64,000 nt of DNA. Source: an uncultured Pelagibacteraceae bacterium. GTDB taxonomy: Bacteria; Pseudomonadota; Alphaproteobacteria; Pelagibacterales; Pelagibacteraceae. Both the position numbers and the translations under genes were made by a program. Location of the stretch: assembly GCA_902543575.1 (NCBI GenBank), contig CACBYV010000001.1, positions 62,001 through 126,000 of the forward strand, in the 5' to 3' direction. Positions 54,531-64,000 of the stretch are shown here, in pieces (position 1 is the stretch's first letter; every line of letters begins with the position of its first letter). The notes below the pieces were generated by a model. That model was not told the origin of the DNA and did not search any database. It was given only the letters and a program-made list of their open reading frames with translations.

Positions 54531-55414
54531 TAAGCTGCTTTAAGGTTTTTTATATTAAAATTTAATTTATCTAATTCCGAAAAAAATAATTTTTCTTCAT
54601 CTTTGGATAAAAGTTTTAAAGGTGGAATTAAATTTTTAAAATCAGAGTCTTCTGTGCTCATAAATGTATGTAGGCCTGAAATGAGATTATATTTATCAAA
54701 AATACTTCTCACCATACAAAGTTTTTCGTTTGATGTTTGATTTAAATTATTTTTAAATTTATCATACACGTCTCTTGCTAAATAAGAGGTGACATTTGTT
54801 GTTGCTGTAATTATACCTGAGCATCCTAATTCTAGGCCCTTCAACAGCTTACTTTCAGATCCAGGCATGACAGAAAAATTTTCAATCTTTAAATTTTCAT
54901 ACAAGTTGTAACTACTATCCTTTACTCCGAGAACATTTTTAGGAAAGCTTTTTGCTAACTTTGAAACACATTCTATGCTAAATTTATATCCAGATAACTT
55001 TTCGAAATTATACAAAATTATTCTACAATCTTTGACATTTTCTATTAATTTGGAATAAAAATTAAAAACATCATCATCGTTATATTTATAGTATGCTGGT
55101 GGCATAACTAAAAAATTTTCAAAGCCAATTGATTTTGAAATATTAAGCAAATTAATATTATCCCCTAACGAATTTAAGCCAGTTCCAATAATAAATTTAT
55201 CTTTATGTTTGCTCCTAGGTAAAATATTAATGAGTTTAATTTTCTCGCTTAACGAAATTAATTGTGATTGACCTGTGCTACCAAAAAATATTACTCCATG
55301 GCAACCTTTTTCAATTAGATTTTCAGCATGTTTTAATGTTTTTTCGCAGTCTAACTGTAAATTATTATCAAGTATAGAAAGGCTTGCCGCATAAATACCA
55401 TTGAAATATCCCAT
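54530..55414 (-). CDS. Dihydrodipicolinate synthase / N-acetylneuraminate lyase family protein
   Basis: HGVIFFGSTGQSQLISLSEK; IILYNFEKLSGYKFS; GVKDSSYN. Confidence 0.85.
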   Translation of the reverse strand: MGYFNGIYAASLSILDNNLQLDCEKTLKHAENLIEKGCHGVIFFGSTGQSQLISLSEKIKLINILPRSKHKDKFIIGTGLNSLGDNINLLNISKSIGFENFLVMPPAYYKYNDDDVFNFYSKLIENVKDCRIILYNFEKLSGYKFSIECVSKLAKSFPKNVLGVKDSSYNLYENLKIENFSVMPGSESKLLKGLELGCSGIITATTNVTSYLARDVYDKFKNNLNQTSNEKLCMVRSIFDKYNLISGLHTFMSTEDSDFKNLIPPLKLLSKDEEKLFFSELDKLNFNIKNLKAA

Positions 55415-55462
55415 ACCAAAAATTTATATAAAAATATAAAATAGTAAAGGTTTTAAAAATAC

Positions 55463-56422
55463 ATGAAAATCTTAGCAATTCAAAACAGGATGGGAATTGG
55501 TGATATGGTAATATTTCTTCCATATATAGAAGCCGTTGCAAAAAAATATAACTGTCAAGTAACTTTATTAGTAAAAGAAAATTCAAAAGCCGAACACTTA
55601 ATTAAAGATAATAAATATATTAATGAAATTATTATTTTAAAAAGAGATCGAACTAACAAAAATTTTCACGACGGATTGAACGGATTTTTTCGACTAGTTT
55701 CTGATATTAAAAAATATCAATTTGATAAAGTATTAATTTTTAATTCTTCACTTAGATATAAGTTAGTTTGTAAGTTTGCAGGAATTAATGATATTTATCA
55801 ATATCCATTATTTAAAAAAAAAAATCAGCATATTATTGAAGCTGCTAATAAATTATTAAAAAATAATTTTAATCTAGAAATTAAAAGTGACCCAGTTATT
55901 GATATTAAAGATGAAAATGTTCAAAAAATAAAGTTAAAATTTAATTTTAGTGATGAGGTGAAAAATATATTGTTAGGAATTGGTGGATCAGGACCGACAA
56001 AAAGAATTCCACCAAAAATATTTGTAGAATTTATGAATTTATGTTTAAAAAACTTTAAATGCAGATTTTTTTTAGCTACGGGTAACAAAAATGAAGAAAT
56101 TGAAATTATGAACGAAATTTTAAGTTACCATAAGAATTTATGTACTCCATTAAATGAACTTAGTATTTCTGAAACTTTACCTATAATTAAAAATTGCAAT
56201 ATTGCTGTTTGTAATGACTCGAGTTTCAGCCATTTATCTGCGGGGTTAGGAAAACCAACTATTGTTTTAATGTCAGATACCCCACTAATATATGGAAGTT
56301 ATAGCTCCAAAATGCATCCTCTTATACCAGATGGTGTAGAGAATGTTACTCATGGAACAGAGGGTAAGGAGCGAATAAATCCGTTAAAAATCTTTGAAAA
56401 ATTTCAGAACTTAATTAGCTAA
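55463..56422 (+). CDS. Glycosyltransferase family 9 (heptosyltransferase-like)
   Basis: QNRMGIGDMVIFLPYIEAV; LGIGGSGPTKRIPP; VCNDSSFSHLSAGLGKPTIVL. Confidence 0.88.
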   Translation: MKILAIQNRMGIGDMVIFLPYIEAVAKKYNCQVTLLVKENSKAEHLIKDNKYINEIIILKRDRTNKNFHDGLNGFFRLVSDIKKYQFDKVLIFNSSLRYKLVCKFAGINDIYQYPLFKKKNQHIIEAANKLLKNNFNLEIKSDPVIDIKDENVQKIKLKFNFSDEVKNILLGIGGSGPTKRIPPKIFVEFMNLCLKNFKCRFFLATGNKNEEIEIMNEILSYHKNLCTPLNELSISETLPIIKNCNIAVCNDSSFSHLSAGLGKPTIVLMSDTPLIYGSYSSKMHPLIPDGVENVTHGTEGKERINPLKIFEKFQNLIS

Positions 56423-56924
56423 TATATTTAATAACGTTCTCTTTGGCTTCATTTACCAATGTTGCAATATTATTTAATTCTGGACTTCTATCGGGATGTA
56501 TTTTTTTCATTATTTTTTTGTAAGATTGCAATACTTCGTCTTTTGTATATTTTTTTTTGGGGTCTAAATTTAAAATTCTATAAGATTCATCAATAGACAT
56601 TGCTTGAGATGAAACGTTTTGGTTAAATTGGTTAAAATTAAACCTCCCAGAATTTTTCAATACTCTTAAAAGGCCCCATAATCTAAACAATTGAAATAAC
56701 GAAATACCAGCCTTTGTCTTTATTAATGGCAAAATGGCCAACATAAAAGGTAAAGAAAAAATGTACCTTCCCGCATATGCCATTATTACCGCTAACAATA
56801 TTGAAGAAATTATAATAAATGTTCTTACAAATTTTGATATTTTTTTTGTTGAAGTTTTAGCAAACCAATTGAGTAAAATATAAAGAATTATAAAGATAAT
56901 TAGTATTGCAAAAAAAATATTCAT
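56415..56924 (-). CDS. Membrane protein with C-terminal J-domain
   Basis: N-terminal TM segments; SYRILNLDPKKKYTKDEVLQSYKKIMKKIHPDRSPE (HPD). Confidence 0.85.
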   Translation of the reverse strand: MNIFFAILIIFIILYILLNWFAKTSTKKISKFVRTFIIISSILLAVIMAYAGRYIFSLPFMLAILPLIKTKAGISLFQLFRLWGLLRVLKNSGRFNFNQFNQNVSSQAMSIDESYRILNLDPKKKYTKDEVLQSYKKIMKKIHPDRSPELNNIATLVNEAKENVIKYIS

Positions 56925-56941
56925 AAATTAATTAAATTTAA

Positions 56942-59023
56942 ATGAAAATACCACAGCTTAAAAAAAAACCAGAATTAAAATCTTGTCACAACGTAACCTG
57001 GGAAGACGATTATAGTTGGATACATCAGGAAAACATACTTGAGGTATTGAAAGATAGTTCAAAATTAATACCAGAGGTTAGAAAATATCTTGAGGATGAA
57101 AATGATTATTTTAGTCATCAAATGTCAGATACAAAGGAAATTCAAAAAGTTTTGTTTGATGAGATAAAAGGTAGAATTAAACTTGACGATGAGTCTCTTC
57201 CATTTAAAGATGTAAGATATAGCTACTGGACAAAAACAACAACAAAAGGAAACTACTCTATAAAGTTAAGAAAAAAAATTGACTCTGATGAAATAGAGGA
57301 AATTTGGAATGGTGATTTAGAAAAAGAAAAGCTTAAAACAGAGTATTTTGGGCTTGGAGACTTAGAGGTAAGTTATAATGATAAATTATTGGCATACTCC
57401 CTAGATTTAAAAGGATCTGAATATTACACCATACATATAAGAGATATTAAAAATAAAAATCAAATTGGTGAAAAAATTGAAAATACTAGTGGCGGAATAA
57501 CATTTAGCTTAGATGACAAATATATTTTTTACTCAAAGCTTGATGACAATCATAGACCGAGGGAAATTTATAGGCACGAAATTGGAACTCCTACTAGTAA
57601 AGACATTCTTATCTTTAGAGAAGAAAGTGAAGCTTTTACTGTAGGCATAGGACTTAGCTCTGATGAGAAGTATTTTTTTATTACGTCATCTGATCATAAT
57701 ACCTCTGAACAGTATTATTTTAAATCAGATGAAATAATTCCAAAACCAAAACTGATTGATAAAAGAAAAAGAGGGATAATTTATTCAGTTAATTCGTGGA
57801 ATGGTAATTTCTATAAACACACAAATGAAGATGCAGAAGATTTTAAAATTGAAAAAACAAATAATTTAGAAAAAAAGATCTGGGAAACATTTATACCTGC
57901 AAGAGAAGAGGTTTTAATCGGTGGATTAATTTTCTTAGATAATTGGATTATAAGATCTGAAACTTCTAATGCATTATCAAAATTAATATTAAGAAATCCA
58001 AAAAATAATGAAGAAGAAGAAATATTTTTTTCAGATGAAAAAGTTATAGTGCCAGGTGTTTCGTTAACCCAAAGAAATAGAAATACTGATACCGTTTATT
58101 TATCATATTCATCACCAAAAACTCCTGGAAGGACTTACTTATACAATCTTAAAACAAAAGAAAAAAAATTAGTTAAAGAACAAGAGATTCCTAGTGGCCA
58201 TAATTCTGATGATTATATAGTTGAAAGATTAGAGTGTGCCTCTCATGATGGAAGGATGGTTCCTCTTACAATAACAAGACATAAAAAAACTAAATTAGAT
58301 GGTTCAGCAAAATTATTATTATATGGATACGGATCATACGGTAGTTCTATGTCACCAAGTTTTTCTTCAACCAGAATAAGTCTGATAGATCGAGATATTA
58401 TATGGGTAACTTCTCATATTAGAGGCGGTATGGAAAAAGGAATGAAATGGTGGAAAGAAGGAAAATTATTAAACAAGAAAAATACATTTGAAGATTACAT
58501 TGCTTCTGCAAAATTTTTAATTGAAAAAAAGTTTACATCTAAAGGTAATATTATTGGAATGGGCGGATCTGCTGGAGGTCTTTTAATGGGAGCCGTTGTT
58601 AACCAAGCGCCTGATTTATTTTTGGGTATAGTTATGGCTGTTCCTTTCGTTGACTCGTTGACCACGAACTTAGACCATTCGTTACCATTAACAGTCGGCG
58701 AATTTGATGAATTTGGAAATGCTAAAGATAAAAAAGAACACTTTGATTACATATTTTCATATGCACCTTATAACAATATTAAAAAGATGGATTACCCAAA
58801 CATTTTGATAACCACAAGTTTAAGTGATAACAGGGTATTATTTGATGAACCAGCAAAATTTACTGCAAAATTAAGGGATTACAAAACGGATAACAATTTA
58901 CTTTTATTAAAAACAGAAATGAATGCAGGTCATGGAGGAAAATCTGGAAGAGATGGAGCTATTGAAGAGATTGCAGTTGACTACGCATTCGCTTTGAAAA
59001 TAGCTGGAAAATTAAACACCTGA
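56942..59023 (+). CDS. ptrB: Oligopeptidase B / prolyl oligopeptidase family (S9A)
   Basis: LLYGYGSYGSSMSPSF; HIRGGMEKG; IGMGGSAGGLLMGAV (GxSxG). Confidence 0.94.
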   Translation: MKIPQLKKKPELKSCHNVTWEDDYSWIHQENILEVLKDSSKLIPEVRKYLEDENDYFSHQMSDTKEIQKVLFDEIKGRIKLDDESLPFKDVRYSYWTKTTTKGNYSIKLRKKIDSDEIEEIWNGDLEKEKLKTEYFGLGDLEVSYNDKLLAYSLDLKGSEYYTIHIRDIKNKNQIGEKIENTSGGITFSLDDKYIFYSKLDDNHRPREIYRHEIGTPTSKDILIFREESEAFTVGIGLSSDEKYFFITSSDHNTSEQYYFKSDEIIPKPKLIDKRKRGIIYSVNSWNGNFYKHTNEDAEDFKIEKTNNLEKKIWETFIPAREEVLIGGLIFLDNWIIRSETSNALSKLILRNPKNNEEEEIFFSDEKVIVPGVSLTQRNRNTDTVYLSYSSPKTPGRTYLYNLKTKEKKLVKEQEIPSGHNSDDYIVERLECASHDGRMVPLTITRHKKTKLDGSAKLLLYGYGSYGSSMSPSFSSTRISLIDRDIIWVTSHIRGGMEKGMKWWKEGKLLNKKNTFEDYIASAKFLIEKKFTSKGNIIGMGGSAGGLLMGAVVNQAPDLFLGIVMAVPFVDSLTTNLDHSLPLTVGEFDEFGNAKDKKEHFDYIFSYAPYNNIKKMDYPNILITTSLSDNRVLFDEPAKFTAKLRDYKTDNNLLLLKTEMNAGHGGKSGRDGAIEEIAVDYAFALKIAGKLNT

Positions 59024-59024
59024 T

Positions 59025-59053
59025 CTTGAAATATCAAAATTAATTACCATATA
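59025..59053 (+). promoter_or_regulatory. Sigma32 (RpoH)-like promoter of hsp20
   Basis: CTTGAAA (59025-59031), 14-nt spacer, ACCATATA (59046-59053). Confidence 0.6.
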
Positions 59054-59116
59054 TACATTGTTAGTCGCCTAATGGGGCTAGCAATAAATAAACTTGCTTA
59101 ATTAAAGGAGGATAAT

Positions 59117-59563
59117 ATGACAAGTAAGGATCTATCAATTTTCAACTCACTTCGGCCTTTCTCAATTGGTTTTGACGATATGTTTGACCAATTCGAAAGC
59201 ATGTTGGGCAATGGTGGTTTAAGTATGCAATCAAACTACCCACCTTACAACATAAGAAGAACTGGCAAAGATAACTACTCAATTGAGGTTGCTTTAGCTG
59301 GTTTTAGCAAAAAAGATGTTGAGGTAGAGTTTGAAGATAATCTATTAACTGTAAGAACTAAACAAGTTGATAGAAGTGAAAACAAAAACCAAGATGGAGA
59401 GATAATCCACAAAGGTATATCGCAAAGACAATTTGCGAGATCATTTACAATTGCTGATGATGTAAAAGTGAATGGCGCAGAGTTAAAAGATGGTCTTTTA
59501 ACAATTGCATGTGAAAGGATTATTCCAGAACATAAAAAAAAGAAACTTATTGAAATTAAATAA
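59117..59563 (+). CDS. Small heat shock protein Hsp20/IbpA
   Basis: Alpha-crystallin domain: YPPYNIRRTGKDNYSIEVALAGFSKKDVEVEFEDNLLTV; GISQRQFARSFTIADDV. Confidence 0.96.
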   Translation: MTSKDLSIFNSLRPFSIGFDDMFDQFESMLGNGGLSMQSNYPPYNIRRTGKDNYSIEVALAGFSKKDVEVEFEDNLLTVRTKQVDRSENKNQDGEIIHKGISQRQFARSFTIADDVKVNGAELKDGLLTIACERIIPEHKKKKLIEIK

Positions 59564-59571
59564 GTACCTTG

Positions 59572-59594
59572 CTTGTGGGGCTAGTCCCCACAAG
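59572..59594 (+). terminator. GC-rich hairpin after hsp20, possible terminator/3' stabiliser
   Basis: CTTGTGGGG CTAGT CCCCACAAG, perfect 9-bp stem, but no clear T-tract. Confidence 0.5.
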
Positions 59595-59595
59595 A

Positions 59596-59928
59596 CTAAA
59601 TACATCCACTAGAACTAAATCCGATAATAACCCCTGATGCATTCACCTCAAATTTCCTTTCACAAGGAATTCCATATTTTTTTGTTTTGTATATAAGCAT
59701 TTCATTTCCAAGTTCATTGACAAAATCTTCTGAAGGTGAGCCTAATTCTAATCTCATCTCATTAACTTCTTTTCCAACGAATTGGCCAAATTTTTCATTC
59801 TCTTTTTCAGCCACTTCATCAGATTTCTTTTTAATTGTTTGGCATCCAGTTAAAAAAATTATTGTTAATGTGATAAACAGAGCAACAAATTTTTTTGATA
59901 AAGTATTATTTTTAAAAACAATAATCAT
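59596..59928 (-). CDS. Small outer-membrane-type lipoprotein
   Basis: Signal with lipobox FLTGCQ; LELGSPSEDFVNELGNEMLIYKTKKYGIPCERKFEVNASGVI resembles SmpA/OmlA-like small lipoproteins. Confidence 0.65.
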   Translation of the reverse strand: MIIVFKNNTLSKKFVALFITLTIIFLTGCQTIKKKSDEVAEKENEKFGQFVGKEVNEMRLELGSPSEDFVNELGNEMLIYKTKKYGIPCERKFEVNASGVIIGFSSSGCI

Positions 59929-60066
59929 TAATACATACCTAAAGTTGAATTATGTTAACAATTTGTTCAAAACTTTCATTAAATTGTTTGAATTTAACAC
60001 AAATTTGAAAAGATAGGAAATTTTAAAGATTATTGAGTTATTGATTTATTATATTAAAGAAATGCT

Positions 60067-61566
60067 ATGGCAACAGACTTAAGAATATCAAATATATCAA
60101 AAATATATCCAGGATGTATAGCTAATGATAATGTAACTCTTCAGTTTAAAAGTGGAAAAATATACGCACTATTAGGAGAGAACGGAGCTGGCAAATCCAC
60201 ATTGGTAAAAATTTTGTCTGGTGTGATAAGCCCAGATAATGGTGAGGTTTTTTTAAATGAAAAAAATTTAAAATTAAGCTCTCCACTCGATGCCAAAAAA
60301 AATAAAATTGGAATGGTTTTTCAGCATTTCAATTTATTTGAAACTTTATCAGTATTTGAAAACTTAAGTATAGATGCAACTGAAGATAACAAAAGTTTAA
60401 GGGTAAGAATAAATGAAATATTTAAAAAATATAACTTTAGTATTGACCTTGATGTTCCTGTATTAAATTTATCAGCAGGACAAAAGCAAAAAGTTGAGAT
60501 TATAAGATGTCTTTTAAGAAGCCCTAAAGTTCTTATCATGGACGAGCCTACATCTGTTTTGACTGAGCAAGAAACAGAGGAATTATTTATATCTTTAAAA
60601 AAATTCTGTGATGAAGGAATATTAATTATTTACATCACTCACAAACTAAAAGAAGTTTTGTCTTTGTGCGATGAAGTTGCAGTAATGCGAAAAGGTAAGG
60701 TCGTATCTGTCAGCCAAACACAAAATGAAAAAGTTGAAACTCTCGCAAATAAGATGGTTGGTCAAAAACTAGCAAAAATTAAGAAAAAAATTAATATTTC
60801 CAAAAATAAAGATGAGATATTTAAAGTAAAACATTTAAATTTTTATAGCGATGATCCTTTTGAAACAAATTTAGTTAATCTAAATTTTTCTGTAAAGAAA
60901 GGAGAATGTTTAGGTATAGCAGGTATTTCTGGCAATGGTCAAAACGAGCTCTTTCAAATTTTGAGTGGGGAAATAATTACACCTGATACATCAATCATTT
61001 TTCGAAATAAAGAAATTGCTAAACTAAATCCAAAGCAACGACGAGAGTATTTAATGGCTTTTTCTCCTGAAGATAGAATATCTCAAGCAGCTGTACCTGA
61101 ATTAAAAATATATGAAAATGTAGCTTTAAATAATTTCAAGTCATCAAATTTTTTTGAAAAAGGTTTGGTAAATGAAAGAAAAATTAAAGAGCATTCTAAG
61201 AAAATATTATCTGATTTCTCAGTAAATACTGACAATGTAGAATTAAAAAGTCAATTTCTATCGGGTGGAAATTTGCAAAAACTTATTTTAGGGAGGGAAT
61301 TAATTACAGCTCCGGAATTATTAATTTGTTACAATCCAACATGGGGGCTGGATGTGGGTGCAATCAATTATATTCACGAAACACTTATAAAAATTAATGA
61401 TCAAGAAAAATCAACGATTTTGATTTCTACAGACACGGAGGAATTATTAAAACTCAGTGATAGAATTGCAGTTATTTACAAAGGCAAGCTTTCAAAAATA
61501 ATGCCTTCAGAAGAAGTGACTCCAGAAAAATTAGGAGTTCTAATGGGAGGAGGTTCCATTGATTAA
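60067..61566 (+). CDS. ABC transporter ATP-binding protein, duplicated ATPase (BMP/nucleoside-type)
   Basis: LLGENGAGKSTLVKILSG; LSAGQKQKVEIIRCLL; second domain GISGNGQNELFQILSG; LSGGNLQKLILGREL. Confidence 0.93.
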   Translation: MATDLRISNISKIYPGCIANDNVTLQFKSGKIYALLGENGAGKSTLVKILSGVISPDNGEVFLNEKNLKLSSPLDAKKNKIGMVFQHFNLFETLSVFENLSIDATEDNKSLRVRINEIFKKYNFSIDLDVPVLNLSAGQKQKVEIIRCLLRSPKVLIMDEPTSVLTEQETEELFISLKKFCDEGILIIYITHKLKEVLSLCDEVAVMRKGKVVSVSQTQNEKVETLANKMVGQKLAKIKKKINISKNKDEIFKVKHLNFYSDDPFETNLVNLNFSVKKGECLGIAGISGNGQNELFQILSGEIITPDTSIIFRNKEIAKLNPKQRREYLMAFSPEDRISQAAVPELKIYENVALNNFKSSNFFEKGLVNERKIKEHSKKILSDFSVNTDNVELKSQFLSGGNLQKLILGRELITAPELLICYNPTWGLDVGAINYIHETLIKINDQEKSTILISTDTEELLKLSDRIAVIYKGKLSKIMPSEEVTPEKLGVLMGGGSID

Positions 61567-61568
61567 AA

Positions 61569-62639
61569 TTGAAAAAAGAAATGATGTACCAATGGCATTA
61601 TATTTTTTTTACTCCTTTTATTGCAATCATACTTACAATTTTAGGTGGTGGTATAATTTTTTATATTTTAGGTTTTAATCCAATAGAAGCACTGAAGTTT
61701 TACTTTATAACTCCAATTTCAAATTTATATGGCCTCAGTGAATTGTTACTCAAAGCAACACCCCTTTGCTTAATTGCTATTGGTTTATCTTTTTGTTTTA
61801 AAAGTAATAATTGGAATATTGGTGCAGAAGGACAATTAACTTTTGGTGCAATTGTAGGAGGTGGAGTTGCTCTTTTATTTTATAATCAAGAAGGTTTTTA
61901 TATACTACCTTTAGTTATACTTGCTGGAGCAATCGGGGGAATGATCTTTGCACTTATCCCAGCAACCCTTAAAACATATTTTAATACAAACGAGATTTTA
62001 GTTAGTCTTATGTTGGTTTACGTTTCAAAGCTACTCTTAGATTACTTAGTAGTTGGGCCATGGAGCAATCCTGAAGGTTTTAATTTTCCTGAAACTAGAC
62101 AATTTAGTGACTCATCTAGAATGCCATTATTATTTGAGGGTTTAAGAATTCATGCTGGTATTTTTTTAGCCCTTGCAGCAGTTATGCTGAGTTGGTTTAT
62201 TCTTTATAAAACCTATTTAGGCTTTCAGATTAAAGTATCTGGTCTAAGTTTAAAAACTGCTAAGTATGCTGGGTTTAAAGGAAAAACCATGATTTTGGTT
62301 GTTTTTATGATTAGTGGTGCTTGTGCGGGATTAGCTGGAGTTGGTGAAATTACTGGGCCTATCGGACAACTGCATAGAATGATATCCCCCGATTACGGTT
62401 TTACAGCAATTATAGTTGCTTTTTTAGGTCGTCTTAATCCTTTTGGCATAATTTTTGCATCTTTGGTTGTTGCATTGACATACCTCGGTGCTGAAACGGC
62501 TCAAATCTTTTTACAAATACCAAAATATACTGGCCAAGTCTTTCAGGGTATGATCTTATTTTTTTTGCTCGCATCTGATTATTTGCTTTTTTTCAAAGTT
62601 AAAATTTTAAATTTAAAAAAAAATGAGCTTAGACATTAG
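61569..62639 (+). CDS. ABC transporter permease (BMP/nucleoside-type), subunit 1; initiator not certain
   Basis: NNWNIGAEGQLTFGAIVGG; NEILVSLMLVYVSKLLLDYLV; adjacent to ATPase. Confidence 0.9.
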   Translation: MKKEMMYQWHYIFFTPFIAIILTILGGGIIFYILGFNPIEALKFYFITPISNLYGLSELLLKATPLCLIAIGLSFCFKSNNWNIGAEGQLTFGAIVGGGVALLFYNQEGFYILPLVILAGAIGGMIFALIPATLKTYFNTNEILVSLMLVYVSKLLLDYLVVGPWSNPEGFNFPETRQFSDSSRMPLLFEGLRIHAGIFLALAAVMLSWFILYKTYLGFQIKVSGLSLKTAKYAGFKGKTMILVVFMISGACAGLAGVGEITGPIGQLHRMISPDYGFTAIIVAFLGRLNPFGIIFASLVVALTYLGAETAQIFLQIPKYTGQVFQGMILFFLLASDYLLFFKVKILNLKKNELRH

Positions 62640-63555
62640 TTTTATAGGAATTCTGATAGGATCAATAATGGCTTCATCTGTACCATTAATACTTGCTGCG
62701 TCAGGTGAATTAATTACTGAAAGATCGGGCGTTTTAAATTTAGGTGTCGAAGGAATGATGATAATCGGAGCAATATCTGGTTTTGCTTTAATGGTAATAA
62801 CAGACAACCTTTTTATAGCAATCGTAGGCTCAATGTTCTCAGGAGTTATAATTTCACTGATCTTTGGATTTTTAACGCAATCTCTTCTTACAAACCATGT
62901 AGCAACAGGCTTGGCATTAACTATTTTTGGCATTGGTTTATCCGCAATGTTAGGAAAAAATTTTGTTGGTATCCCTGGAAAAGAATTTCCAATTTTATTT
63001 TCAAGTTTAAGAGAAAGTATTCCGTTTTTTGGACCAATATTATTTGGACACTCAATAGTATTATATTTTGCTTTTGCTTTACCATTTTTAACTAATTATT
63101 TTTTGAAAAAAACTAAATTAGGTTTAGTTGTTAGAGCTGTTGGCGATTCGCCCGTTTCGGCATCCAATCAAGGTATAAATGTTACTCTGGTTAGATACTG
63201 TTGTATTCTTTATGGAGGAGCTATGTGTGGCTTAGCAGGTGCATATCTATCATTAATATACACTCCACAGTGGATTGAAAATATGACAGCTGGAAGAGGA
63301 TGGATAGCTTTGGCTTTGGTTGTATTTGCAACCTGGAGTCCTATAAAAGTTTTAATTGGTGCTTTAATTTTTGGTGGGATTACAATTCTACAATTACATA
63401 TGCAAGCAATTGGCTTTAGAATACCAGTTCAATTTTTAAGTGCATTACCTTATCTGATGACAATAATAGTTTTAGTTGTAATCTCTCGTGACAGTAGAAA
63501 AATAAAACTGAATACCCCAACCTCCTTAGGAAGAATATTCTATAAGGAAAAGTGA
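62623..63555 (+). CDS. ABC transporter permease (BMP/nucleoside-type), subunit 2
   Basis: GELITERSGVLNLGVEGMMIIGAISGF; VVRAVGDSPVSASNQGINVTLVRY. Confidence 0.92.
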   Translation: MSLDISFIGILIGSIMASSVPLILAASGELITERSGVLNLGVEGMMIIGAISGFALMVITDNLFIAIVGSMFSGVIISLIFGFLTQSLLTNHVATGLALTIFGIGLSAMLGKNFVGIPGKEFPILFSSLRESIPFFGPILFGHSIVLYFAFALPFLTNYFLKKTKLGLVVRAVGDSPVSASNQGINVTLVRYCCILYGGAMCGLAGAYLSLIYTPQWIENMTAGRGWIALALVVFATWSPIKVLIGALIFGGITILQLHMQAIGFRIPVQFLSALPYLMTIIVLVVISRDSRKIKLNTPTSLGRIFYKEK

Positions 63556-63642
63556 TGTGAGCTATTCGAAAATAATTATTTTTTTTTTTTGAATTTTGAT
63601 TAACTTAAAGCTTCACAAAAAAATTTAAAGGGGAAATTCAAA

Positions 63643-64000
63643 ATGTATAAAAACTTTTTTTAAATATTTAATTTCTGCAATTTTTCTACTTGGGTTTAGT
63701 GTAAACTCAAATGCAGATTTTAAAGTTGGTTTTGTCTATGTTGGCCCAACTGGTGACCATGGATGGACATTTCAACATCACGAAGGTAGAAACGCTGTAG
63801 AGGCAGCTGGAATAAAAACAACATTTGTTGAAAGTGTTCCAGAAGGTGCTGATGCAGAAAGAGTGATAAGACAACTGGCTCAATCTGGCCACGACTTAAT
63901 TTTTACAACTAGTTTTGGATATATGGATCCAACTAACAAAGTTGCAAAAGATTTTCCAAATGTAAAATTTGAACACGCAACAGGTTATAAGAGAGAACAC
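63643..64000 (+). pseudogene. BMP-family substrate-binding protein, start region frameshifted; runs off window end
   Basis: ATG TAT AAA AAC TTT TTT TAA, then +1 frame KYLISAIFLLGFSVNSNADFKVGFVYVGPTGDHGWTFQHHEGRNAVEAAGIKTTFVESVPEGADAERVIRQLAQSGHDLIFTTSFGYMDP. Confidence 0.82.

Noticed and set aside
59940-60000. Partial inverted repeat GTTAACAATTTGTTCAAA...TTGTTTGAATTTAAC upstream of the ABC ATPase gene
   Set aside because: Only partial match in AT-rich DNA; too weak to claim an operator without comparative data.

Overview
AT-rich, densely packed bacterial chromosome segment. Gene content and order look like a SAR11 / Candidatus Pelagibacter-type alphaproteobacterium: mutY-DUF721-dsbA-smc, split F0 ATP synthase operon, crtI-crtB-crtY-blh, ispH-thrB-rnhA, cytochrome c oxidase cluster, msbA-waaA-lpxK-lpxL, groESL, tldD/pmbA, aceA with a RamB/ScfR-like regulator, and a BMP-family ABC transporter. 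Most of the window is core housekeeping DNA. I found no CRISPR array, transposon, prophage, rRNA or tRNA. Items worth a second look: (1) the divergent aceA/regulator promoter with phased 9-bp TTTACA repeats and an unlisted 53-aa leader ORF; (2) a short SMC with no recognisable hinge; (3) two +1 homopolymer frameshifts (cfa and the BMP binding-protein gene); (4) matching sigma32-like promoters, same 14-nt spacer, upstream of groESL and hsp20, with a possible ROSE-like thermometer at hsp20; (5) a Lys-rich coiled-coil protein; (6) a retinal-synthesis cluster with no rhodopsin in the window. All product calls are from reading motifs in the translations; no database search was run.
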